Source: Clostridia bacterium (lineage in GTDB: Bacteria; Bacillota; Clostridia; UMGS1883). Taken from it: a stretch of DNA of 16,610 nucleotides. Position 1 is the stretch's first letter. The number at the start of each line of letters is the position of its first letter. The stretch lies in contig JAJQCX010000002.1 of NCBI GenBank assembly GCA_021202495.1, positions 1 to 16,610 of the forward strand, written 5' to 3'. The notes beneath the pieces were generated by a model. That model was not told where the DNA came from, made no database searches, and saw only the letters and a list, made by a program, of their open reading frames with translations. Below are positions 1 through 5,819 of this stretch, one piece after another. Position numbers and translations under genes: made by a program.

Positions 1-11
1 CGCGTAAAATC

Positions 12-42
12 GTCAAAAACCAAAGCGTCTTTGGTTTTTGAC
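12..42. terminator. Bidirectional intrinsic terminator candidate
   Basis: A perfect inverted repeat of 14 bp (12-25 with 29-42) surrounds a 3-base loop. The core CCAAAG/CTTTGG stem is preceded by A5 and followed by T5, so on either strand a short stem is followed directly by a U-run. That geometry suits a terminator working in both directions, here closing the minus-strand unit and possibly a convergent gene beyond the window edge. The core stem is only 6 bp and A/T-rich, so strength is uncertain. Confidence 0.6.
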
Positions 43-57
43 TCATCTATCGCGGCA

Positions 58-74
58 GGGCGGCGCAGCCGCCC
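58..74. repeat. G+C-rich palindrome (7-bp stem, 3-base loop)
   Basis: GGGCGGC at 58-64 is exactly complementary to GCCGCCC at 68-74 across a GCA loop. There is no T-run after it on either strand, so it is not a canonical terminator on its own. It lies inside the wider ATCGCG/CGCGAT pairing (49-54 and 88-93), giving a two-tier stem. Confidence 0.6.
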
Positions 75-109
75 GTAAGCGTAAGCGCGCGATGTGAAAA
101 GAGGTTTAC

Positions 110-132
110 GGGGAAAAGCGGAGCTTGTCCCC
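110..132. repeat. Imperfect palindrome
   Basis: GGGGA at 110-114 pairs with TCCCC at 128-132. After one A/G mismatch, AAGC (116-119) pairs with GCTT (123-126) around a GGA triloop. It lies 50 bases after the stop of the LURP-one-like gene. Function is not evident. Confidence 0.5.
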
Positions 133-181
133 GTGTTCAGCCGCGAGGCGCCAAAGCAACCGGTCAAACTGTATTCTTCAT

Positions 182-655
182 CTACTTTCCCGATACTCTT
201 TCGTATATCGCTGCAGCGAGCAGCAGCGCGTCAAGAGCGTCCTCATTTCTTACGACTTCTATTTCATATGTATCTGTCCACTTAAAAAGCTTTTTGCTTA
301 AACGAGCCACAAATGTGCCGTTTAAATACACCTCATATTCCTTTCCAAGCGCATTGCCTTCAGCGCTCCAATCGTTAAAATCAATGTCATAGCGCCGTTT
401 AAAAAACGCGGATTCCCGCCTTATGCAGCCGACAAAGCTTCCGTTTTTATATACCTCAAACTCCTGCAGCGGTACAATCAAAAACATCTTCTCTTTCACC
501 GTTCCCAAGCAATTTCCTCCCGTGTCAAATATCTTGAAACAATATCCCCACGAAAGATGTCTCGCACCGGTAAAGACTAACTCTTCGGTTTCATCATATA
601 TATTATAACGACCAAAGCTCGGGCAAAATCTCTTTTTAAAGATTAACTTCATCAT
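182..655 (-). CDS. LURP-one-related / YxjI-like family protein
   Basis: A 157-residue protein with the repeated beta-strand pattern of the LURP-one-related (Tubby C-terminal-like beta-barrel) family: N-terminal IYDETEELVF (19-28), IFDTGGNCLGTV (42-53), FEVYKNGSFVG (66-76), YDIDFNDWSAEGN (89-101), YEVYLNGTFVARLSKKLFKW (108-127), and the closing TDTYEIEV plus hydrophobic helix DALDALLLAAAIYERV (139-154). Family members are single-barrel cytosolic proteins of unclear function, thought to bind membranes or ligands. The purine-rich GGAGAGAGGGAGAGG runs straight into two adjacent ATG codons (655 and 652), so the exact start is unsettled. It follows rplQ on the same strand by 75 bases but behind a strong hairpin, so it may be transcribed separately or by read-through. 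It is not a ribosomal gene, and nothing here indicates its job. Confidence 0.83.
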   Translation of the reverse strand: MMKLIFKKRFCPSFGRYNIYDETEELVFTGARHLSWGYCFKIFDTGGNCLGTVKEKMFLIVPLQEFEVYKNGSFVGCIRRESAFFKRRYDIDFNDWSAEGNALGKEYEVYLNGTFVARLSKKLFKWTDTYEIEVVRNEDALDALLLAAAIYERVSGK

Positions 656-679
656 CCTCTCCCTCTCTCCAAATAAAAT

Positions 680-709
680 CCGCCGCGGAAAATTTCATCT
701 CCGCGGCGG
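680..709. terminator. Strong G+C hairpin between rplQ and the downstream gene; terminator or attenuator
   Basis: A perfect 10-bp stem (680-689 with 700-709, CCGCCGCGGA/TCCGCGGCGG) has a 10-base loop. On the minus strand, 21 bases after the rplQ stop, it is followed by ATTTTATTTGG, a broken U-run. On the plus strand it is followed by CTCAATTTTTTT, a better U-run. It most likely ends the ribosomal operon, perhaps incompletely, since the same-strand gene at 655 begins only 24 bases beyond the stem and its ribosome-binding site adjoins the U-run. Confidence 0.7.
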
Positions 710-730
710 CTCAATTTTTTTATACTGACA

Positions 731-1072
731 TTAGTCAACCAACGCAATGATTGCGGTCGGAGCGCCGTCGCCGCGGCGAACTCCCGTTCTCACAATCGTC
801 GTATAGCCGCCGTTTCTGTCGGCATATTTCGGAGCAATCTCGTCAAACACCTTTACAACGACAGACTCCTTCGTGATGAAACTCAAAGCCTGACGGCGCG
901 AATGGAGCGTGTTTGTCTTTCCGAGAGTAATCATCTTTTCGGTAAGCGAACGAACTTCCTTTGCGCGTGTAACGGTTGTCTCGATTCTTCCGTTTTCAAG
1001 AAGCGACGTAACCATGTTACGAAGCATTGCAATTCTCTGGTCGGTAGGGCGTCCCAGTTTTCTTGTACCCAT
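731..1072 (-). CDS. rplQ: 50S ribosomal protein L17
   Basis: Large-subunit protein L17, near the exit of the peptide tunnel. The 113-residue product opens with GTRKLGRPTDQRIAMLRNM, the family signature, and keeps the TRAKEVRSLTEKMITLGK helix and the C-terminal RRGDGAPTAIIALV strand. It is a compact form lacking the long C-terminal extensions seen in some Firmicutes. Its N-terminus is MGTRK rather than the more common MPGTRK. AAGGAGGT lies 8 bases before the ATG. It starts 26 bases after rpoA and is the last ribosomal gene of the cluster, its usual place at the end of the alpha operon. Confidence 0.98.
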   Translation of the reverse strand: MGTRKLGRPTDQRIAMLRNMVTSLLENGRIETTVTRAKEVRSLTEKMITLGKTNTLHSRRQALSFITKESVVVKVFDEIAPKYADRNGGYTTIVRTGVRRGDGAPTAIIALVD

Positions 1073-1098
1073 CTTAGCTAACCTCCTTACAGATTTAA

Positions 1099-2055
1099 TC
1101 AGTCCTCTTCGGGAGCAAACGAAAGTCCCAGCGCCTGCAGCTTGCCGAACACTTCGTCAAGGCTCTTTCTGCCGAGGTTTCTGACTTTCATCATTTCCTC
1201 TTCCTTGCGCAGCGTCAAGTCCTCAACCGTGTTTATGCCGGCTCTCTTGAGGCAGTTGTAGGAACGAACGGAAAGGTCGAGCTCCTCAATCGTCATCTCG
1301 TAGACCTTTTCCTTCTTCGTTTCTTCCCTTTCCACCATTGTTTCGACGCTCATAGCCTCATCGGTAAGCTGAATAAAGAGCATCATGTGGTCGTTTATAA
1401 TCTTCGCGGCAAGGCTTATCGCCTCGTCGGCTGTTTTTGTACCGTTAGTCCAAACTTCAATCGTAAGCTTGTCATAATCAACGTCCTGTCCGACACGGGT
1501 GGGTTCAACATAGTAATTCACCTTCGGAACAGGGGTGTAAATGGAATCCACAGGAATAAGACCGATCAAGGGCTGACCCATCGCCTTATTCTTTTCCGCC
1601 GAAACATATCCTCTGCCCTGACCTATCGTAAGCTCCATGTACAGCTTCGCATCCGAGTTGAGCGTTGCGATGTGAAGCTCGGGATTAAGAATTTCAACGT
1701 CGGCGTCATGGATAATATCGCCGGCACAAAGCTCCGTTTCGCCTTCAGCCTCAATGCGCGCGGTCTTTGTGCCCTCGCCGTGAAGCTTGATGATTATCTG
1801 CTTAATGTTAAGCACAATCTCCGAAACGTCCTCTTTCACACCGGGAACAGTTGAAAACTCATGCTGCACGCCGTCAATCTTAATCGATGTAACAGCCGCG
1901 CCCTCAAGGCTCGAGAGCATCATTCTGCGCAGCGAATTTCCGAGGGTTATACCGTATCCGCGCTGCAGCGGGGACACGGTATATTTTCCGTATGAACCGT
2001 CTTCCGACGAGTCCACTTTTTCTATACGGGGTTTTTCAAATCTTAAATCGTTCAA
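1099..2055 (-). CDS. rpoA: DNA-directed RNA polymerase alpha subunit
   Basis: The 318-residue alpha subunit dimerises to nucleate polymerase assembly and contacts UP elements and activators. The N-terminal domain spans about 1-235 and includes GYGITLGNSLRRMMLSSLEG (33-52), the dimerisation and beta-binding segment. An acidic and charged linker (about 236-252) leads to the C-terminal domain (255-315). Within that domain LSVRSYNCLKRAGINTVEDL and VRNLGRKSLDE carry the DNA-contacting residues R264, N267, C268, K297 and S298 (equivalent to E. coli R265, N268, C269, K298, S299). Start: TAGGAGGG sits 7 bases before a TTG at 2055, and no in-frame ATG lies near a ribosome-binding site, so translation very probably starts at TTG, a rare start for an essential, highly expressed subunit. 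It lies 50 bases after rpsD. Confidence 0.98.
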   Translation of the reverse strand: MNDLRFEKPRIEKVDSSEDGSYGKYTVSPLQRGYGITLGNSLRRMMLSSLEGAAVTSIKIDGVQHEFSTVPGVKEDVSEIVLNIKQIIIKLHGEGTKTARIEAEGETELCAGDIIHDADVEILNPELHIATLNSDAKLYMELTIGQGRGYVSAEKNKAMGQPLIGLIPVDSIYTPVPKVNYYVEPTRVGQDVDYDKLTIEVWTNGTKTADEAISLAAKIINDHMMLFIQLTDEAMSVETMVEREETKKEKVYEMTIEELDLSVRSYNCLKRAGINTVEDLTLRKEEEMMKVRNLGRKSLDEVFGKLQALGLSFAPEED

Positions 2056-2105
2056 CTAATAACCCTCCTACATATTTATTTGTTACATAGTACCGGGCCA
2101 ACCTA

Positions 2106-2693
2106 TTACTTTGAATACAACTCGACGATAAGCGTCTCGTTTACCTCGTAATCGATATCCTCTCTCGCCGCGAGCGATACCACATTCGCGGTAAGATTTT
2201 CTTTATCCATCGAGAGCCACTTCGGAACGATTCTTCTTGCGTTTGCTTCCGCGATTTCCTTAATTCTCGGCATGCTCTTTTCCTTTACGGAAATAACGTC
2301 GCCGGGCTTTACAAGGTAGGACGGAATGTTTACCTTGGAGCCGTTCACCTGAATGTGACCGTGGTTAACAATCTGTCTTGCCTCGCGTCTCGTGTTCGCA
2401 AGCCCAAGTCTGAAAACAATGTTGTCAAGTCTCGATTCGAGAATTTGAAGGAGCATTTCGCCGGTAATTCCGTCCTTCTTGGTCGCAAGCTCATAATAAT
2501 GACGGAACTGCTTCTCAAGAACGCCGTAAATAAACTTAACCTTCTGCTTCTCGTTGAGCTGCATCGCGTATTCGCTCTGCTTTCTTCTGCCCTGTCTGGG
2601 GTTTCTGTTTGAGCTTTTATCAATGCCCATGCACGTCGGTTCAATGCCGAGTGTGCGGCATCTCTTCAACACGGGCTGTCTGTTCTTAGCCAT
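2106..2693 (-). CDS. rpsD: 30S ribosomal protein S4
   Basis: Primary 16S rRNA binding protein that nucleates assembly of the 30S body and forms part of the mRNA entry helicase site. It is 195 residues long. The N-terminal region (MAKNRQPVLKRCRTLGIEP) has only two cysteines (C12, C21), too few for the four-cysteine zinc site of zinc-binding S4 proteins, so this is a zinc-free or degenerate form, as I recall from other Clostridia. The S4 RNA-binding domain runs from about 84 to 150, with LESRLDNIVFRLGLANTRRE and the INHGHI-like segment VNHGHIQVNG. It lies 27 bases after rpsK. In E. coli S4 represses the alpha operon; no equivalent pseudoknot was identified here. Confidence 0.98.
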   Translation of the reverse strand: MAKNRQPVLKRCRTLGIEPTCMGIDKSSNRNPRQGRRKQSEYAMQLNEKQKVKFIYGVLEKQFRHYYELATKKDGITGEMLLQILESRLDNIVFRLGLANTRREARQIVNHGHIQVNGSKVNIPSYLVKPGDVISVKEKSMPRIKEIAEANARRIVPKWLSMDKENLTANVVSLAAREDIDYEVNETLIVELYSK

Positions 2694-2720
2694 GCTTAAT
2701 TCCTCCTTACCAATTCTTCG

Positions 2721-3119
2721 TCAAACTCTTCTTCTCTTGGGCGGACGGCAGCCATTATGAGGAATGGGCGTTACATCCTTAATAAGGCTCACGTCAAGAC
2801 CTGCCGCCTGAAGTGCGCGGATAGCCGCCTCTCTGCCTGCGCCGGGTCCCTTAACGTATACTTCAACCGTCTTCAAACCGTGCTCCATAGCAGCCTTTGC
2901 GGCCGTCTCCGCCGCCATCTGAGCTGCGAAGGGAGTGCTTTTTCTCGAACCGCGGAAGCCCAAACCGCCTGCCGAAGCCCAGGAAAGAGCGTTTCCGTTT
3001 ACGTCCGTTATGGTAACGATGGTATTGTTGAATGTGCTTCTGATATGCGCAGCACCGCGCTCTACATTTTTGCGCTCTCTGCGCTTTCTCACAGCTGTCT
3101 TTCTTACTGTCTTAGCCAT
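2721..3119 (-). CDS. rpsK: 30S ribosomal protein S11
   Basis: Platform protein of the small subunit that contacts 16S rRNA helices near the mRNA exit channel and partners S18 and S6. The 132-residue product has a basic N-terminal tail (KTAVRKRRERKNVERG), the core AHIRSTFNNTIVTITDVNGN, the GGLGFRGSRKSTPFAAQMAA segment, and the highly conserved basic tail ending CRPPKRRRV. The DVTPIPHNGCRPPKRRR end is diagnostic. It starts 14 bases after rpsM, in standard alpha-operon order. Confidence 0.98.
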   Translation of the reverse strand: MAKTVRKTAVRKRRERKNVERGAAHIRSTFNNTIVTITDVNGNALSWASAGGLGFRGSRKSTPFAAQMAAETAAKAAMEHGLKTVEVYVKGPGAGREAAIRALQAAGLDVSLIKDVTPIPHNGCRPPKRRRV

Positions 3120-3133
3120 ATATGCTCTCCTCC

Positions 3134-3502
3134 TTACTTCTTCTTATTGGCAATTGTACGCTTGGGTCCTTTTCTCGTGCGGGCATTGTTCTTTGTGTTC
3201 TGCCCTCTTACGGGAAGTCCCTTTCTGTGACGGACGCCGCGATAGCATCCAATCTCGACAAGACGCTTAATGTTAAGCGCAACCTCTCTCCTGAGGTCGC
3301 CCTCAACGACGTAATTCTTATCTATGACGTCTCTTATCTTCGCCATTTCATCTTCCGTCAAATCCTTGACGCGCGTATCGGGATTGATTCCCGTTGCTTT
3401 AAGAATTTTATCTGCGCTGCTTCTGCCGATACCGTAAACATAAGTGAGTCCAATCTCGACGCGCTTTTCTCTGGGCAGGTCAACACCGGCTATTCTTGCC
3501 AT
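3134..3502 (-). CDS. rpsM: 30S ribosomal protein S13
   Basis: Head protein of the small subunit that forms bridges to 23S rRNA and L5 and touches the P-site tRNA through its C-terminal tail. It is 122 residues: MARIAGVDLPREKRVEIGLTY at the start, a helix-two-turn-helix core with GIGRSSADKIL, the RGVRHRKGLPVRGQ rRNA-binding motif (about 91-104), and the basic tail ending in KRTIANKKK. Ribosome-binding site AAAGGATGAG precedes the ATG. It is separated from rpmJ by 186 bases, the largest gap inside the cluster, so it could have an additional promoter or processing site. Confidence 0.98.
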   Translation of the reverse strand: MARIAGVDLPREKRVEIGLTYVYGIGRSSADKILKATGINPDTRVKDLTEDEMAKIRDVIDKNYVVEGDLRREVALNIKRLVEIGCYRGVRHRKGLPVRGQNTKNNARTRKGPKRTIANKKK

Positions 3503-3688
3503 ACTTTTTACTCATCCTTTCTGAACGGATCCTCGATTTGAAACAACGAAAATCAATATTCTCTCTTAATCTCATTTCTCGCTCTTTCAAACCGTACACC
3601 TGAATTTTTTGTCAAGCTTACATGATAATACGCAGAATTAAAGCTATACTTGCGACAACACTTTCGTGTTCAGCCGCGCCGCAATTTC
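3503..3688 (-). other. Internal gap between rpmJ and rpsM with small hairpin
   Basis: These 186 bases hold no gene. Just after the rpmJ stop the minus strand can form AACAC-GAAA-GTGTT (3657-3670), a 5-bp stem capped by a GNRA tetraloop. It lacks a U-run, so it is not a terminator. Further on a TTGACA hexamer occurs (3610-3615 on the plus strand as TGTCAA), but at 17-18 bp spacing there is no good -10, only TTTGAA. An A/T-rich tract leads to the rpsM ribosome-binding site. The gap may carry a weak internal promoter or a binding or processing site; none is proven. Confidence 0.35.
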
Positions 3689-3802
3689 TCAGCCCTGCTT
3701 CTGCTTATGCTTCGGATTTTCGCAAATCACCATTACCTTGCCTTTTCTCTTGATGATTTTGCATTTTTCACACATAGGTTTAACTGAGGGTCTTATCTTC
3801 AT
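3689..3802 (-). CDS. rpmJ: 50S ribosomal protein L36, zinc-binding form
   Basis: Thirty-seven-residue small protein of the large subunit. Translation reads MKIRPSVKPMCEKCKIIKRK and ends ENPKHKQKQG. The zinc ligands C11, C14, C27 and H32 are all present, so this is the zinc-binding paralogue. GAGGAGG sits 8 bases before the ATG. It follows infA by 48 bases, the usual infA-rpmJ-rpsM order. Confidence 0.97.
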   Translation of the reverse strand: MKIRPSVKPMCEKCKIIKRKGKVMVICENPKHKQKQG

Positions 3803-3850
3803 TTGAAATGCCTCCTCAAATGTTTAATACAAAATTATTTACCAAAGCGC

Positions 3851-4069
3851 TTATTTCGCGCGCCATGTTATTCTTCCTCTCGTCAAATCGTAGGGCGAAA
3901 GCTCCACCTTCACCTTATCGCCGGGAAGAATCCTTATAAAATTCATTCTGAGCTTGCCTGATATATGTCCGAGGATCCGATGCCCGTTAGAAAGCTCTAT
4001 CTGGAACATCGCATTCGGGAGAGCCTCAAGCACAGTGCCCTCCATTTCAAGAACATCCTCCTTAGCCAC
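3851..4069 (-). CDS. infA: Translation initiation factor IF-1
   Basis: Seventy-two-residue OB-fold protein that occupies the A site of the 30S subunit during initiation and cooperates with IF2 and IF3. It matches the family over its full length: MAKEDVLEMEGTVLEALPNA, then NGHRILGHISGKLRMNFIRI, the GDKVKVELSPYDL strand, and a closing GRITWRAK (usually GRITYR). The start codon is GTG at 4069, with AGGAGG 9 bases upstream. A rare start may limit output relative to neighbouring ribosomal proteins, which would suit a factor needed in lower amounts than ribosomes. It lies 29 bases after the KOW gene. Confidence 0.98.
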   Translation of the reverse strand: MAKEDVLEMEGTVLEALPNAMFQIELSNGHRILGHISGKLRMNFIRILPGDKVKVELSPYDLTRGRITWRAK

Positions 4070-4098
4070 GGATAACTACCTCCTAAAAACCGAATTGC

Positions 4099-4359
4099 CT
4101 ATAATACGCCTATTCTTTTCAGTTCCTTGCGCATGAGTGCGTCGATGGCGTTTCTGTTTCCGCAAAGCCTCTCTTTAACAGCAATCGAGCTCTCTCCCGT
4201 CTCCCTCACATGAGTTATCCTCTTTTTCTTGGGGCGGTCGATTTTTCTCTTTTTGCCGTCGCACAAATACACAAAGCCGTCCTTTTCCTCCACCACGAAA
4301 AACCTCTGTCCGTCGTAGCGTCCCTTCTCGGAGATAACAACATCGCCAATCTGCAACAC
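4099..4359 (-). CDS. KOW-domain RNA-binding protein (L14e-like)
   Basis: Small basic protein of about 86 residues. The N-terminal part has the KOW pattern QIGDVVISEKGRYDGQRFFV, followed by strands FVYLCDGKKRKIDRPKKKR and a C-terminal helical tail. Genes of this type sit between map and infA in many Firmicutes and are annotated as KOW-domain or L14e/RplGB-like RNA-binding proteins; a ribosome-associated role is inferred, not shown here. The start is unusual. Map ends in TGA within GAGGTGAT, which is the ribosome-binding site. Candidate starts are GTG 4365 (overlapping the stop, no room for a binding site), GTG 4359 (5 bases after GAGG) and TTG 4356 (8 bases after). I chose 4359; no ATG is available. 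Confidence 0.88.
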   Translation of the reverse strand: MLQIGDVVISEKGRYDGQRFFVVEEKDGFVYLCDGKKRKIDRPKKKRITHVRETGESSIAVKERLCGNRNAIDALMRKELKRIGVL

Positions 4360-4361
4360 TA

Positions 4362-5114
4362 TCACCTCAGGGTCAATATCTTCGGACCATCCTCCGTGAT
4401 GGCAACCGTATTTTCATAATGCGCGCTCAGCGAACCGTCCAGTGTTGTCACCGTCCAGCCGTCAGTCTTTGAAAATCTGACGTCCGCCGCGCCCATATTT
4501 ATCATCGGCTCAATCGCTATCACCATGCCGCGCGTCAGCCTCACGCCTTTTCCTGCGCGGCCGAAATTCGGCACATCCGGCGATTCGTGAAGACTTCTCC
4601 CCACGCCGTGACCGACAAGCTCCCTCACAACGCCGTACCCCGCTTCTTCCGCCATTTGTTGAATTGCGCTTCCGATGTCGCCGACTCTGTTTCCGTCGAC
4701 AGCCATCTTCGCACCGGCAAAAAAGCAGGCGCGTGTAACTTCAATCAGCCTCTTTGCTTCCTCCGAAATTTTGCCCACCGCAAACGTCCTTGCGGCGTCG
4801 CTGTGAAATCCCTTGTAATACGCGCCCGAATCGACGCTCACAATGTCGCCCTCTTTGAGCACAACACTGCGCGAGGGTATGCCGTGTACAACGACATTGT
4901 TCGGAGAAATGCAGCAGCACGCCGGAAACCCTTGGTAATTCTTGCACGAGGGCTTTGCTCCCTCGCGCAAAATTACCTTTTCGACAATTTCGTTAAGTCT
5001 TTCCGTCGTCATGCCGGGCTTCACCGCCTCTTCGGCGGCTTCCAGGGCTTTGGCAAGAATTTGACCGCTCTCCGCCATCGCCTCTATATCGCTTTTCGTT
5101 TTGAGATTTATCAT
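4362..5114 (-). CDS. map: Methionine aminopeptidase, type I
   Basis: Removes the initiator methionine from nascent proteins after deformylation. The 250-residue pita-bread fold enzyme has the five metal ligands of the family: D95 (SVDSGAYYKG), D106 (HSDAARTF), H169 (VGHGVG), E202 (AIEPM) and E234 (HYENT). H77 (VVHGIP) and H176 are in the usual catalytic positions. A triple cysteine at 66-68 (FPACCCISPNN) replaces the usual single cysteine or serine stretch before the active-site histidine. There is no N-terminal zinc/SH3-binding extension, so this is the short type Ia form. Starts 20 bases after adk and ends inside the ribosome-binding site of the KOW gene. Confidence 0.97.
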   Translation of the reverse strand: MINLKTKSDIEAMAESGQILAKALEAAEEAVKPGMTTERLNEIVEKVILREGAKPSCKNYQGFPACCCISPNNVVVHGIPSRSVVLKEGDIVSVDSGAYYKGFHSDAARTFAVGKISEEAKRLIEVTRACFFAGAKMAVDGNRVGDIGSAIQQMAEEAGYGVVRELVGHGVGRSLHESPDVPNFGRAGKGVRLTRGMVIAIEPMINMGAADVRFSKTDGWTVTTLDGSLSAHYENTVAITEDGPKILTLR

Positions 5115-5134
5115 TTTAATTTAATACCTCTGAC

Positions 5135-5770
5135 CTATTCCAAGCCCAACGCCTCTCTGACGGCGCGCGACGTGTCGGCAATTTCTTCGCAGCCGTAAGC
5201 TCTCACCAAGAGCCCGCGCTCTTCGTAAAAGTTTACAAGCGGCTCCGTCTGCTTGTGATAAACCGTAAGACGCTTCTGCACGGTCTCCGGCTCGTCGTCC
5301 GCACGGCAGATAAGCTCTCCGCCGCACTTGTCGCACACGCCTTCCTCCTTCGGAGGATTAAAATCGACGTGATAGGGCGTTCTGCACACCTTGCACTCTC
5401 TTCTGCCCGAGAGTCTCGCGACGATTTTTTCGTCGGGTACTACGAGGTCTAAAACCTTTTCAATCTCTATTCCAAGCTTTTCGGCAGCCTCCGCCTGCGG
5501 AATTGTCCGAGGAAATCCGTCAAGGATATAGCCTTCTTTGCAGTCGTCCTCAAAAAGCCTTTCCTTCATAATTCCTATGACAACATCGTCCGGAACAAGC
5601 GCGCCTTCGGCGAGATAGCCCTCGGCTTTAAGCCCCATTTCCGTTCCGTCCTTGACAGCCGCTCTGATAATGGCGCCCGTGGAAATTGTCGGAATGTTCA
5701 ACAGCTCCGAAAGCTTATCCGCCTGAGTGCCCTTGCCGCTGCCCGGTGCGCCCAATAAAACCAACCTCAT
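5135..5770 (-). CDS. adk: Adenylate kinase, zinc-LID form
   Basis: Catalyses ATP + AMP = 2 ADP in the cytosol and so buffers adenine nucleotides. The 211-residue product has a P-loop GAPGSGKGT (7-15), the AMP-binding region from about 30 to 60, DGFPRT (84-89), and a long LID with a zinc ribbon C126-x2-C129 and C146-x2-C149, as in Gram-positive and thermophilic enzymes. The AMP-site motif, commonly STGDxxR, reads STGAIIR, so an aspartate is replaced by alanine at about 33. The catalytic arginines of the LID (R120-SGRR) and of the RLTVYHKQT segment are kept. It lies 49 bases after secY, as in other Firmicutes clusters. Confidence 0.97.
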   Translation of the reverse strand: MRLVLLGAPGSGKGTQADKLSELLNIPTISTGAIIRAAVKDGTEMGLKAEGYLAEGALVPDDVVIGIMKERLFEDDCKEGYILDGFPRTIPQAEAAEKLGIEIEKVLDLVVPDEKIVARLSGRRECKVCRTPYHVDFNPPKEEGVCDKCGGELICRADDEPETVQKRLTVYHKQTEPLVNFYEERGLLVRAYGCEEIADTSRAVREALGLE

Positions 5771-5819
5771 ATCCGCCTCATTCCTTTCAACTGCCCGAAA
5801 TATTTAATTATTCAATACA

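Larger units (their letters stand above)
1..181. other. Non-coding palindrome-rich region after the last gene
   Basis: No credible gene lies here. The stretch holds a row of inverted repeats: a perfect 14-bp hairpin at 12-42, a 7-bp G+C hairpin at 58-74 enclosed by a looser ATCGCG/CGCGAT pairing (49-54 with 88-93), a GTAAGC tandem duplication at 75-86, and an imperfect hairpin at 110-132. This density of palindromes is typical of an intergenic 3' end or of a short repetitive extragenic element; the sequence alone does not decide which. Confidence 0.6.

Noticed and set aside
2345..2644. Second minus-strand frame inside rpsD
   Set aside because: Out-of-frame within rpsD; the rpsD frame matches S4 along its full length.
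3610..3615. TTGACA in the rpmJ-rpsM gap as a promoter
   Set aside because: No -10 hexamer better than TTTGAA at 17-18 bp; not strong enough to list as a promoter.
132..3678. 14-base repeat CGTGTTCAGCCGCG at 132-145 and 3665-3678, both intergenic
   Set aside because: One exact 14-base match is about what chance predicts in a 16.6-kb window (around 0.5 expected pairs per orientation), and the flanking bases do not extend it. Only a genome-wide count could revive it.
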